Shown here piece after piece: positions 17,284-25,568 of a stretch of 64,000 bases of DNA. This DNA comes from JAABTL01 sp964465355 (GTDB lineage Bacteria > Deinococcota > Deinococci > Deinococcales > Trueperaceae). The notes beneath the pieces were generated by a model. That model ran no database searches and was not told the origin of the DNA. It was given only the letters and a program-made list of their open reading frames with translations. A program made the translations under genes and the position numbers. Location: the NCBI GenBank assembly GCA_964465355.1, contig CAYXJZ010000005.1, positions 6,543 to 70,542 of the forward strand. Direction: 5' to 3'. Each line of letters opens with the position of its first letter. The first letter of the stretch is position 1.

Positions 17284-17763
17284 ATGCCCATCGACCCAGA
17301 CAACTTCCGCCAAGCCCTCGGCCGCTGGCCAAGCGGTGTCACCGTCGTCACCACCGAGGAGGACGGGCACGTGCACGGCATCACCGTCAGCGCCTTCCTG
17401 TCGATCTCGCTCGAGCCACCGCTGGTGGCGGTGTGCATCGACCACCGGGCCAGGGCCCATCCCATCCTCGAGCGGGTCGATCGCTACGGCGTGAGCATCC
17501 TCGCCAAGCATCAGGCCCAGGTCTCGAACCACTTCGCCAGCCGACCGGCCGAGGTGCCCGACGATCTCTTCGAGGAGCTGGACGGCATGCCGGTGGTGCG
17601 CGGCGCAGCGAGCCAGATGGTGGCCATGATCGTCGACCGCGTGCTGGCCGGTGACCACACCATCTACATCGGGCGGGTGGAGGCCAGTCAGGTCTCGGAG
17701 CAGGCGCCGCTGGTCTACCACAGGGGTCGCTATGGGCAGGTGGACGTCGGCGGCCAAGGCTAG
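17284..17763 (+). CDS. Flavin reductase family protein (FMN-binding split barrel)
   Basis: The 159-residue protein matches the NAD(P)H:flavin reductase-like family: FRQALGRWPSGVTVVTTEED at the start, then GITVSAFLSISLEPPLVAVC, HFASRPAEVPDDLFEE and a final PLVYHRGRYGQV. It would bind FMN as a dimer and supply reduced flavin to a monooxygenase or reduce another acceptor. The ATG at 17284 is preceded by TACCCT 8 bases upstream, so leaderless; the partner monooxygenase is not in the window. Confidence 0.85.
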   Translation: MPIDPDNFRQALGRWPSGVTVVTTEEDGHVHGITVSAFLSISLEPPLVAVCIDHRARAHPILERVDRYGVSILAKHQAQVSNHFASRPAEVPDDLFEELDGMPVVRGAASQMVAMIVDRVLAGDHTIYIGRVEASQVSEQAPLVYHRGRYGQVDVGGQG

Positions 17764-17977
17764 GCCATGCCTTGGCGGCTTGAGGCGCCGACGTCGAGGC
17801 GCCGCTGCGCCGGCGTGTCGGATGCACCTCAGTCCCGCGGCATGAGCAGCATGATGGCCGCACGAGCGAAGCTGCCTGATCGCCGTACGCCGGGGGTCTT
17901 GGGACGACGGGGGTTGCGCTCGGGATGAAGAGGCGAGTCAACGCCCCCGGTGCCTTTCGTCAGGGAGGTCCCCTTCC

Positions 17978-19579
17978 ATGGACCACCGTTCGGATACCGA
18001 TCGTCGGCGCCCCCGCGCCACCCGATGGGCCGTTCTCTGGCTCTCGGCCTTCGTCCTCGCCGCCTGCGGCGGCCCCACGCCCACCACGCTCAGTCTCGTC
18101 CCGGACGCCGCCATGATCGAGGTCATCCGCGGCGACAGCGCGGAGCTGCGTGTCACCGTCTCGCGCAGCGGCTCCGCCGCCGTCGACCTCACCGTCGCCG
18201 GCGCACCTGCCGGTGTCACGGCCGTCTTCGATCCGCCCACCCTGGCCGCCGGCGTCAACCAGGCCATGCTCGTCATCACGGTCTCGCCTGCTGCCGACGA
18301 CGGGGTCAGCGAGTTGACCCTGAGCGCCGTCTCCGGCAGCCTGGCTGCCAGCGCCGAGGTGGACCTCGAGGTCGGGAGCCTCACGGTCAGCGGCCGGGTC
18401 CTCGGTCTGCTCGACGTAGGCCTGCCCGACGTGGTGGTGCTCAGCCAAGGCCAGGACGCCGTCACCACGGCCGACGGTGCCTTCGAGCTCAGCGGCCTCT
18501 CCACGCCATACGACGTGGTGCTGGCCTTCGATGACGGTGGCGACGGGATCGTCCATGCCTACCGAGGACTGTCCAGCGCGACGCCGATCCTGACGCCCTT
18601 CTTCGGTCTGATGGTCGGCCCGAGCGCACTGCCGAACGAGGCCACGCTCAGCGGCGAGGTGCTGGGTGGCGCCATCCTCCCGGCCGACCACAGCGCCATC
18701 ATCTGCGCCGAAGGGCTCGACCAGGTGGTCTACGGCTGCGTCGTCGTGCCAGAGCTGGACAGCGGCTACATGCTGGACATGGCCTGGTCCGGGCCTGCGC
18801 AGGTCAGCGTGCGCATCCACGCCTTCCACCTGGAGAGGGACGCGGGCGATGAGGTCGTCGCCTACCACGGCTACGTCACCCAGGACATCGACCTGGGCGA
18901 TGGCGATGTGGAGGTCCTTGACCTTGACATCGAGTCGAGCGTCGCGACCGACGTCTTCGAGGCCGAGGTGGTGCACGAGGACGGCAGCCTCCTCAGCGCG
19001 GGTTACCTCCTGCTGAACGTCGCGCCCGGTCTCTCCATCCCGCTGACGACCGTAGCCGGCCCGGCCGTGGAGGCGCTGGTGCCGACCGGCAGCGGCTTCT
19101 CCTACACCCTGCTCCTGGAGAGCGGCGCCGGCCTTGTGTCGCGGGCGGGTCTAGGCCTCGACGGCGGCGAGGTCGTCATCCCCCTCCCGCCGGTCCAGCT
19201 GGCCCCGGCCGACGGCGCCATGAACGTTGGGTCCGGCACCTCCTTCCGCGCCTTCGTGCCGGACGGCCATTCGATCACCTACCTCTGGTTCCCAGACACC
19301 CTCGGCCCCATGGTCGCGCTCACCTCCTTGGATGACGACCCTGTCAACCTTCCCGGCCTCACGGGAACCTCCTTCGCCTACCCTCCGGGCGTCAGCTACG
19401 ACTGGCAACTCCTCGGTGCCACGCTGCCAGAGGCGGGGGCCGATCGGGTACCCAGCGTCGTGGACTTCTACAACGTGGTCCTGATGGTCATCTCCGGCAA
19501 CGGTGGCCCTGGGCCCGAGGCCGACAGCAACGTCCTCATATCAGCGAGCCCGAACTGGAGCTTCGACCTGGCGCCTTGA
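17978..19579 (+). CDS. Large surface lipoprotein with Ig-like and carboxypeptidase-regulatory-like domains
   Basis: The 533-residue protein has a basic N-terminus and a lipobox (VLAAC, Cys30). Residues about 35-135 resemble a bacterial Ig-like or cadherin-type domain (VSRSGSAAVDLTVAGAPAGV); residues about 138-175 resemble a carboxypeptidase-regulatory-like domain (VSGRVLGLLDVGLPDVVV). The rest is beta-rich, acidic and unassigned. GGAGG precedes the ATG. No enzyme motif is seen. A strong terminator follows at 19624-19658. Confidence 0.7.
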   Translation: MDHRSDTDRRRPRATRWAVLWLSAFVLAACGGPTPTTLSLVPDAAMIEVIRGDSAELRVTVSRSGSAAVDLTVAGAPAGVTAVFDPPTLAAGVNQAMLVITVSPAADDGVSELTLSAVSGSLAASAEVDLEVGSLTVSGRVLGLLDVGLPDVVVLSQGQDAVTTADGAFELSGLSTPYDVVLAFDDGGDGIVHAYRGLSSATPILTPFFGLMVGPSALPNEATLSGEVLGGAILPADHSAIICAEGLDQVVYGCVVVPELDSGYMLDMAWSGPAQVSVRIHAFHLERDAGDEVVAYHGYVTQDIDLGDGDVEVLDLDIESSVATDVFEAEVVHEDGSLLSAGYLLLNVAPGLSIPLTTVAGPAVEALVPTGSGFSYTLLLESGAGLVSRAGLGLDGGEVVIPLPPVQLAPADGAMNVGSGTSFRAFVPDGHSITYLWFPDTLGPMVALTSLDDDPVNLPGLTGTSFAYPPGVSYDWQLLGATLPEAGADRVPSVVDFYNVVLMVISGNGGPGPEADSNVLISASPNWSFDLAP

Positions 19580-19623
19580 GTCGATGCCGCTGCGAGGGGA
19601 TCGCCTCGCGTACGACCGTCGCC

Positions 19624-19658
19624 GATCGGGGGACGCTGCCCAGCGTCCCCCGATCTTT
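19624..19658 (+). terminator. Terminator after the large lipoprotein gene
   Basis: A perfect 15-bp stem (19624-19638 with 19641-19655) with a 2-base loop is followed by TTT. The inner stem contains GGGGGACG/CGTCCCCC, partly like the cores of the palindromes at 995-1230. Confidence 0.7.
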
Positions 19659-19688
19659 CGTGGCCCGCGTCGCCGCCCGCGGCCGAGA

Positions 19689-20165
19689 TCAGCGGCTGCG
19701 GATCAGGTCGACGCCAAGGTGCGCGAGCACGCCGAAGGCGATGCCCCAGAGGCAGATCCCGACGATCTGCCAGACGATGACCCGCTGCCTTGGCGCGCCG
19801 AAGGACACCATGGCCACCGAGGTGATCTGGCTGGCCAGGATGAACTGCCCGAGCAGGCCGACCCCGACGACGCCGTAGCGGTCGAAGGCGCGCCGCAGGC
19901 GCTCCCTGCGTGGTGAGGCCGGCTTGGCTTCGCCCTGCGTCACCCGCCGGCGGACCGCGCTGGCGAAGAGGACGAAGGCCACCATCGAGACGACGTTGCC
20001 GATGATCGCGGCGATGATCGCGATGGCGGTGGGTACGCCGACGAACACGCCGAGCATGGAGCCGAGGTAGGACTCCACGAAGGGCACGGCGCCTGCCAGC
20101 ATCACGCCCAGCCATTGGAGCAGGGGCGGCAGCGAGGCGATGAACTCTCTCAGGGTTTCGAGCAT
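19689..20165 (-). CDS. Putative small multidrug export protein (COG2426 family)
   Basis: The 158-residue protein has four hydrophobic helices and the family feature GAVPFVESYLGSMLGVFVG near the N-terminus, with a charged cytoplasmic loop (about 75-95) and GQFILASQITSVAMVSFGA. It fits the small multidrug export family (PF06695), whose transport role is weakly supported. AAGGAG precedes the ATG. Confidence 0.72.
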   Translation of the reverse strand: MLETLREFIASLPPLLQWLGVMLAGAVPFVESYLGSMLGVFVGVPTAIAIIAAIIGNVVSMVAFVLFASAVRRRVTQGEAKPASPRRERLRRAFDRYGVVGVGLLGQFILASQITSVAMVSFGAPRQRVIVWQIVGICLWGIAFGVLAHLGVDLIRSR

Positions 20166-20247
20166 GGCTCTCCTTCCGCGGCCGGCTGGACCTTGGCCGC
20201 GAGATCGACGACGTGGTGGTGCCTGTGGGGCGGAGAGGGGTTGACGT

Positions 20248-20613
20248 TCAGGTCTCGGTGGCCACCGACGCTCGGACGATGGTGGTGGACGGCTTGGGCT
20301 TGGCGGCCGGCGTCGCCGTGACCGCCGCGATCTCTTGCAGGACCGCCACGTGCTCGAGGAAGGCGGACCTGCCTTGGGGGCTGAGCTGGAGCCAGGTGCG
20401 CGGCCGCTTGCCGACGTAGCCCTTGCGCACCTTCAGGTAGCCGGCACCCTCCAGCAGTGCGACCTGCTTGGAGAGCACGGAGTCGCTGACGTCCACCAGG
20501 TCCCGCACGAAGGCGAACTCGGCTTCGTCCGAGGCAGCAAGGGTGGCCATGATCGAGAAGCGCACCGGCGGGTGGATCAGCTCGTCGAGGCGATGGCGGG
20601 GATGCTCGCTCAT
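20248..20613 (-). CDS. Winged-helix transcriptional regulator (PF13601-like)
   Basis: The 121-residue protein is one winged helix: LDELIHPPVRFSIMATLAAS, a recognition helix around VSDSVLSKQVALLEGAGYL, and a wing with KGYVGKRPRTWLQLSPQGR. This arrangement is typical of the small dimeric regulators often paired with a membrane protein. The ATG at 20613 overlaps the stop of the upstream gene (ATGA). It probably controls its own operon; the upstream region holds ACTTTCCAAGT, an ACTT/AAGT inverted pair. Confidence 0.78.
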   Translation of the reverse strand: MSEHPRHRLDELIHPPVRFSIMATLAASDEAEFAFVRDLVDVSDSVLSKQVALLEGAGYLKVRKGYVGKRPRTWLQLSPQGRSAFLEHVAVLQEIAAVTATPAAKPKPSTTIVRASVATET

Positions 20614-20822
20614 CGGCGCAGCGCCCACCAGGCGATCATGGCCGCGATCTCCAGCGGATGGCCGGTCACGGACTCCGCCGCCAGGTCATAGGCGGTGGTG
20701 GCCGCGCCGAGGATGACGAGGTACTGGCCGTACCACTGCGACTGCAGGTGCACGACCTGGCGGGTGCGGCTGATCTCGTCGAGCGCTTGGCGCGCTTCGA
20801 AAGCGGTGATGTTGCCTTCCAC
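20610..20822 (-). CDS. Short membrane-associated protein coupled to the winged-helix regulator
   Basis: The 70-residue protein begins with a helical soluble part (ITAFEARQALDEISRTRQVV) and has two weak hydrophobic stretches (WYGQYLVILGAATTAYDLA, LEIAAMIAWWAL). In other bacteria the partner of this kind of regulator is a longer membrane protein of about 180-200 residues with the same opening, so this may be a shortened or truncated version. GTG start with GGGGAG 8 bases upstream; first gene of the two-gene operon. Confidence 0.6.
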   Translation of the reverse strand: MEGNITAFEARQALDEISRTRQVVHLQSQWYGQYLVILGAATTAYDLAAESVTGHPLEIAAMIAWWALRR

Positions 20823-20949
20823 GGAAGCTCCCCTCTACCTCGGATTGATAGATTGGCATATACTTTCCAAGTCGTCAAGTGAATCTGGTCGGGCCCGCCA
20901 CCCAGGGGATGCACGTACCGGCGCGTCCTGCTCGCGGTACCCTCGGCGG

Positions 20950-21705
20950 GTGCTGATCGAGCAGTTGCATGAGCCGGGCGCAGACGAACTCCTGACCTTC
21001 CTCCAGGAACACCTGTACGGCCGCGAGGCCTTGGTGCAGGTCAGCGGCACCTTCGAGGTGACCTACGTCGGTCGCGCCGCCTCCTTCGCGGATGCGGGCG
21101 ACTACCTTGTCATCGTCAAGGCCGACGGTTCGGTGCAGGTGCACGGCTACCGCGGCGTCAAGCCACAGAACTGGCAGCCGCGCAGCGACGAGCTGTGGGT
21201 GGGCTCCGACGACGGGCTGCCGGTGCTGGTCGCCGATCGCCGCCAGCCGGACGAGTCGCTGCGGGTGGTGTTCCTCGAGACGGCGCTGGCGCAGGCCTTG
21301 CGCCTGAACGAAGGCGGTGGCTTCGTCCTGCACGGCACGGAGGCCGAGATGCAGCGGGCCTTGGCCAGCGATCCATCGGTCATCGAGGAAGGCCTCGTCG
21401 TGCTGGACCGGGAGCTGCCGACCGACGTCGGCGGCATCGACCTCTTCGCCCGCGACCGGCATGGGCGCTTGGTCGTGGTCGAGCTCAAGCGCGCCAAGGG
21501 CACGCAGGAGGCGGTGCACCAGTTGGCCCGCTACGTCGAGAGCGTTCGTCGTTTCACCGGCGAGGAGGTGCGTGGCCTGCTGGCCGCACCGGCCGTCACC
21601 GCGCCTGCCCTGCACCGCCTGGCGGCCAGCGGCCTCGAGTTCGTCGAGGTCAGGAGCCTGCCCGAGCTGGAGGAGGGGCCGAGCCAGGGCTCCCTGTTCG
21701 GCTGA
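20950..21705 (+). CDS. nucS: Mismatch-specific endonuclease NucS/EndoMS
   Basis: NucS cuts both strands at mismatches and acts in a MutS/MutL-independent mismatch repair route. The 251-residue protein has the N-terminal dimerisation/DNA-binding domain and a C-terminal RecB-like nuclease with GGIDLFARD (D164) and VVVELKRAKG (E178, K180). The C-terminus ends QGSLFG (246-251), a sliding-clamp binding peptide. The GTG at 20950 has TACCCT 6 bases upstream, so leaderless. Its ends are intact and length is normal. Confidence 0.9.
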   Translation: MLIEQLHEPGADELLTFLQEHLYGREALVQVSGTFEVTYVGRAASFADAGDYLVIVKADGSVQVHGYRGVKPQNWQPRSDELWVGSDDGLPVLVADRRQPDESLRVVFLETALAQALRLNEGGGFVLHGTEAEMQRALASDPSVIEEGLVVLDRELPTDVGGIDLFARDRHGRLVVVELKRAKGTQEAVHQLARYVESVRRFTGEEVRGLLAAPAVTAPALHRLAASGLEFVEVRSLPELEEGPSQGSLFG

Positions 21706-21708
21706 AGC

Positions 21709-22797
21709 TCAGACCAGGTGGCCCTGCACCTGGTCCAGTTCGGCTATGAGGTCAGGGTTCGCGTCAAGGACGTTGAGGAAGGCATCGACCACGCGAGGCG
21801 AGAACCAGCGGTCGCGTTGCCGCATGACCTCGTCGATGGCTTGTTGCACGGGCCATGCGCGCTTGTATGGGCGCTCGTTGATCAGGGTGTCGAAGACGTC
21901 GGCCAGGGCCACGATCTGCCCGACCAGGGGGATCTGCTCGCCCTTGAGGCCGTGCGGGTAGCCGCTGCCGTCCCAGCGTTCATGGTGGCTCTCGGCGATG
22001 AGCTGCGCCAGGTTGATCAGCTTGGAGCGGCCGTCGGCCAACAGTCGCGAGCCCAGGTCGACGTGCTCGCGCATGAGCGAGAACTCCTCGGCGGTGAGGC
22101 GCCCCGGCTTGAGCAGGATCTGGTCTGGGATGCCGATCTTGCCGACGTCGTGCAGCGGCGCAGCGCGGCGGATGAGGTCCGTCTCGTCGTTGGGGAGCCC
22201 GAGCTCCTTGGCCAACAGGCCGGAGAGCATGCCCACCCTGATGGTATGGCGACCGGTGTTGTAGTCGCGGTACTCGGCGGCGGCGGCCAGTCGATCGAGC
22301 ACGTCGAGCCTGGCGGCTTCCAGCTCGATGGTGCGCTCGCGCACCAGTTCCTCCAAGTGCATGGCGTGGAGCTTCAGGCGCTGCTGCAAGAAGCGTGTGC
22401 GCAGCAGGTTGGCCACCCGCAGGCGGATCTGGTCCTTGCGGAAGGGCTTGGTGAGGAAGTCCTTGGCGCCCCTGGCCAGGGCGTCCTGCTCGGCCTCGGG
22501 GCTGACATCGGCGGTGAGCACGAGGATGGGGAAGAAGCTGTCGTCGTCGACCATCGCCATGACCTGGTCGATCACCTGCAGCCCGTCCATGCGCGGCATG
22601 TGGAGGTCGGTGCATAGGAGATCGAAGCCTTCTCCATCGTCCCGCGCTTGCCTGAACAGCTGCACGGCCTCGTCCGGCTCGTTGCAGCTCACCACCTCGG
22701 TGTAGCCGGCGGACTGCAGGATCTTGCCGAGCAGCACGGTGTTCGCCAGCTCGTCATCGACGATGATGATGCGCGCTCGACTCAGATCGGTGTCCAT
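21709..22797 (-). CDS. Response regulator with HD-GYP phosphodiesterase domain
   Basis: The 362-residue protein has a receiver domain (about 8-130) with phosphoacceptor D64 in CTDLHMPRMDG and K117 in TKPF, a coiled-coil linker (about 135-165), and an HD-GYP domain with HDVGK (216-220) and GYP (279-281). It would hydrolyse cyclic di-GMP when phosphorylated. AGAGG precedes the ATG. No histidine kinase lies next to it. It converges on nucS with a 3-base gap. Confidence 0.92.
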   Translation of the reverse strand: MDTDLSRARIIIVDDELANTVLLGKILQSAGYTEVVSCNEPDEAVQLFRQARDDGEGFDLLCTDLHMPRMDGLQVIDQVMAMVDDDSFFPILVLTADVSPEAEQDALARGAKDFLTKPFRKDQIRLRVANLLRTRFLQQRLKLHAMHLEELVRERTIELEAARLDVLDRLAAAAEYRDYNTGRHTIRVGMLSGLLAKELGLPNDETDLIRRAAPLHDVGKIGIPDQILLKPGRLTAEEFSLMREHVDLGSRLLADGRSKLINLAQLIAESHHERWDGSGYPHGLKGEQIPLVGQIVALADVFDTLINERPYKRAWPVQQAIDEVMRQRDRWFSPRVVDAFLNVLDANPDLIAELDQVQGHLV

Positions 22798-22971
22798 CGT
22801 CCTCTCGCCGCATGCCGGGTGGGGATACCACCAGCATGAACCCAAAGCACCATACCGCTCGAGATCCCGTCGCCGGGTCGGTCCCTTCACAATCGCTGGT
22901 GGCGACGGCGTCGCTCAGGGCGGAATCGTTCACCACGCAACCCGGCCCCGCGTTGCTAGACTCGGGAACGG

Positions 22972-24078
22972 ATGTCGTGGTTACGCAAGGACCCCTTCGG
23001 TGCGGCTTGGGTGCTCATCTCACCCGAGCGAGGCTTACGGCCGTCTGACTTCGGTTCGGTCGATGGCCGTGTCACGCGCTCAGACGCGGCGCCTTTGGCG
23101 CCGGGTCGTGAGGCCGGCCTGCCACCCGAGATCCAGGCCTTGCGGTCCAACGGTTCTCCCGTGAACGGACCCGATTGGCGTGCGCGGGTGTTGCCCATGC
23201 CTGGCGCTGCCTTCAGTGATCGCCCCTTCGCACCGGTCGCCGACGGCCTGCTGCTCTCTGCGCCGGCCAGCGGCTGGCAGGAGCTGGTGGTGGAGCACCC
23301 CGATCCGGCCGCGAGACTGGAGACCTTCGGCAGCGACCACCTGGTGGAGCTGCTGCGCCTCTACCGTGACCGCGTGGCCTACCATGCCGCCAGGCCGGAG
23401 GTGCGCCACGTGCAGGTCAACCGCAACGTCGGCAAGGCCGCCGGCGCCCTGTACGACCATCCGCACGGGCAGCTGCTGGCGCAGCCGGTGCCCAACCGCT
23501 GGGTGGAGGAGGAGCGCGAGGCGGCCAAGCTGCACCACGCGCATGCTGGCCGCTGCCTCTTCTGCGACGTGCTTGGCCAAGAGCTGGAACAGCGGGAGCG
23601 GGTGGTGTCGGTCAACGAGGACTTCGTGGCCATCGCGCCCTTCGCCTCCAAGATGCCCTTCGAGACATGGATCTTCCCAAGGGCGCACGAGAGCGCGTTC
23701 CAAGAGGTGGCGAGCAACCGTCTCGTGCGACTGGCGGAGCTGCTCTGCTCGGTGGTCGAGGCGCTGAACTCCGCGCTCGATCGGCCGCCGTACAACATGG
23801 TGCTGCACACCCTGCCGCAGGCCGGCGACGGCTGCTACCACTGGCACATCGAGCTGCTCCCGCGATTGACCCGTCAGGCCGGTTTCGACTGGTCGATCGG
23901 CGCCTACGTCAACCCGACCCCACCGGAGGCCGCCGCCCGTTTCCTGCGTCAAGCCATGGCGGCAAGGGCCATGGACGCCATCGAAGCCAAGACCATGGCC
24001 GCCCATGGCAGGACCACGGCCCACGACGCCGTCGCGATCAGCTCTGCAGACATGCCGCCCGGTTCCCATGGAGGCTAG
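22972..24078 (+). CDS. galT: Galactose-1-phosphate uridylyltransferase family protein
   Basis: The 368-residue protein is a HIT-superfamily hexose-1-phosphate nucleotidyltransferase. The active-site HPHGQ is at 163-167, with a GRCLFCDVL metal-site cysteine pair (about residues 192-200) and a second HIT-like motif in CYHWHIELLPR. It would exchange UMP between UDP-glucose and galactose 1-phosphate, though related enzymes use ADP-glucose. TAGACT lies 9 bases before the ATG, so leaderless. No galK or galE neighbours. Confidence 0.82.
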   Translation: MSWLRKDPFGAAWVLISPERGLRPSDFGSVDGRVTRSDAAPLAPGREAGLPPEIQALRSNGSPVNGPDWRARVLPMPGAAFSDRPFAPVADGLLLSAPASGWQELVVEHPDPAARLETFGSDHLVELLRLYRDRVAYHAARPEVRHVQVNRNVGKAAGALYDHPHGQLLAQPVPNRWVEEEREAAKLHHAHAGRCLFCDVLGQELEQRERVVSVNEDFVAIAPFASKMPFETWIFPRAHESAFQEVASNRLVRLAELLCSVVEALNSALDRPPYNMVLHTLPQAGDGCYHWHIELLPRLTRQAGFDWSIGAYVNPTPPEAAARFLRQAMAARAMDAIEAKTMAAHGRTTAHDAVAISSADMPPGSHGG

Positions 24079-24478
24079 GGGCCCGTACGCACCGCCATCG
24101 GTACCGGAACGCGGTCAGGACGTGCTGCGCAAACGGGGTGCCAGCCGCCTGCTCACCGAGCAGGAGAAGGAACGCGACCAGGCCCGACCCGTGCGTGTGG
24201 CCCGCGGCATCTCGGCCGTGCTGCTGGTGATCTGCCTGGTCGGGGCCCTGCAGGCCGTGTTCATGATCGTGGTGGAGGCGCGGCGGTGGACGGTGGCCGA
24301 ACGCGAGATCGTGCGCCTCGAGCGCGAGGTGGCCGACCTGCGGCGCGAGGCGGCGGACCTGATCGAGGTGGCCATGCGCGGCGGCGACGAGCGGTTCCGC
24401 GAGCAACTGGCGCGCCGCCAAGGTTACGTCTACCCCTTCGAGACCCGTTTCCTTCTGTCGACGCCGATGGGGCCCTGA
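24068..24478 (+). CDS. FtsB/DivIC-like septum protein candidate
   Basis: The 136-residue protein has a basic cytoplasmic N-terminus, one membrane helix (about 43-65, GISAVLLVICLVGALQAVFMIVV cut around two short halves), then a coiled coil (REIVRLEREVADLRREAADL) and a short C-terminal motif RRQGYVYPFETRF. This topology is that of FtsB/DivIC septum initiation proteins, but sequence support is weak. The ATG at 24068 overlaps the galT stop by 11 bases; no clear ribosome binding site. Confidence 0.55.
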   Translation: MEARGPYAPPSVPERGQDVLRKRGASRLLTEQEKERDQARPVRVARGISAVLLVICLVGALQAVFMIVVEARRWTVAEREIVRLEREVADLRREAADLIEVAMRGGDERFREQLARRQGYVYPFETRFLLSTPMGP

Positions 24479-24481
24479 GCC

Positions 24482-24874
24482 TCAGGCGATCTCGCGCAGG
24501 TCTTCCATCAACTGCCAGCCCACACCTTCCGGGGTGCTGTCAAGGGCGGTCTGCAGGGTCTCCGCGACCCAGGCGATGGTGCTGGCCGGATCCTCGTCGG
24601 CCTCGACGAAGCGCAGGACGGTGAGCTGGTAGACCTGTTGGGTGGCCGACAGCGTGCCGTCGTCGAAGAAGGTGAAGGGCGCAGCCGGCATGGCGTCCCA
24701 CAGCACGTGCACCTCGCCCTGCATGGTGCGGGGCAGGTGATCCGCCAGATCGACGGCCAGGTCCCGTGGATGCCAGACGTAGCCTTGCAGCAGACGGATG
24801 GCGCGCCGGGCCAGGGGCAGACGGTCGTCGCCCACCTGCTCAGGGCGGAGGTGCTCGTCGTCGGCTGCTGTCAC
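24482..24874 (-). CDS. Protein of unknown function, last gene of the oxidase operon
   Basis: The GTG at 24874 lies 4 bases after the HAD gene stop, within GAGGGAGTG. The 130-residue protein is acidic and soluble; visible words are RRAIRLLQGYVWHPRDLAVDL and FTFFDDGTLSATQQVYQLTV. No family recognised. Its frame is open for 130 codons with typical codon use, and it seems co-transcribed with the HAD and ctaG genes. Confidence 0.55.
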   Translation of the reverse strand: MTAADDEHLRPEQVGDDRLPLARRAIRLLQGYVWHPRDLAVDLADHLPRTMQGEVHVLWDAMPAAPFTFFDDGTLSATQQVYQLTVLRFVEADEDPASTIAWVAETLQTALDSTPEGVGWQLMEDLREIA

Positions 24875-24878
24875 TCCC

Positions 24879-25568
24879 TCAGCTCCGGTCAGCCGTCTCG
24901 TCGCGCTCCTGCCAGGCCGGACCGTCCACCAGATGGGCAAGGGCGGGCAGGGCCTGGCGCCAGCGCATGGCGAAAGGTGCAGGCTCGTCGAGCAGCAACG
25001 CCTGGAAGCCAAGGGCGCGGGCGGCCTCGATGTTGCCGGCGTTGTCGTCGACGAAGACGATCTCGTGCGGCGGCAACCGCAGGGCCTCGGCCAAGGCCAT
25101 GTAGGCGCTGGCATCGGGCTTGCGCACGCCGATCTCGTTGCTGAACACGAAGCGTTCGACACGGGCGAGGCGCGGGTCCTGCCGCACCCGATCGCACAGC
25201 ACAGGGACGTTGTTGGACAACACCCCGACAGCCAGGTCGTCAGGGATGGCGGCGATGAGGGCATAGGCCTCTGGTCGCTCCAGTGGGGCATCGAGGAAAG
25301 CCTGCTGGAAGGCGGCCTCGTTCACGTGCAGGCCAAGGGCTTGCGAGAGCCGCTCCTGGAAGGTGGGCAGGTCGAAGGCGCCCACCTCGAAGAGCTCCAT
25401 CAGCGCCAGGTACTGCGGGCGCATGAGCTCGGGGTCCACGTCGTACAGCTCGGCGAGGCGAACGATGGCGCGCCCGTCGAAGGTGCCGACCGTCATCACG
25501 CCGCCCCAATCGAAGGCAATGCCCCTGACCTGGGCAGGACCGCCCTCGATGCCGAGGGCGACGCTCAT
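24879..25568 (-). CDS. HAD superfamily hydrolase
   Basis: The 229-residue protein has motif I FDWGGVMT (the nucleophile Asp, with GG in place of the usual second-Asp context), motif II GVLSNN, a Lys in EIGVRKPDASAY (motif III) and motif IV FVDDNAGN. It belongs to the IA subclass, with an alpha-helical cap. The first motif reads DWGGV rather than DxDGT, so phosphatase activity is likely but the second Asp is missing, as in haloacid dehalogenase-like or YihX-type members. It overlaps the ctaG stop (ATGA). Confidence 0.82.
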   Translation of the reverse strand: MSVALGIEGGPAQVRGIAFDWGGVMTVGTFDGRAIVRLAELYDVDPELMRPQYLALMELFEVGAFDLPTFQERLSQALGLHVNEAAFQQAFLDAPLERPEAYALIAAIPDDLAVGVLSNNVPVLCDRVRQDPRLARVERFVFSNEIGVRKPDASAYMALAEALRLPPHEIVFVDDNAGNIEAARALGFQALLLDEPAPFAMRWRQALPALAHLVDGPAWQERDETADRS

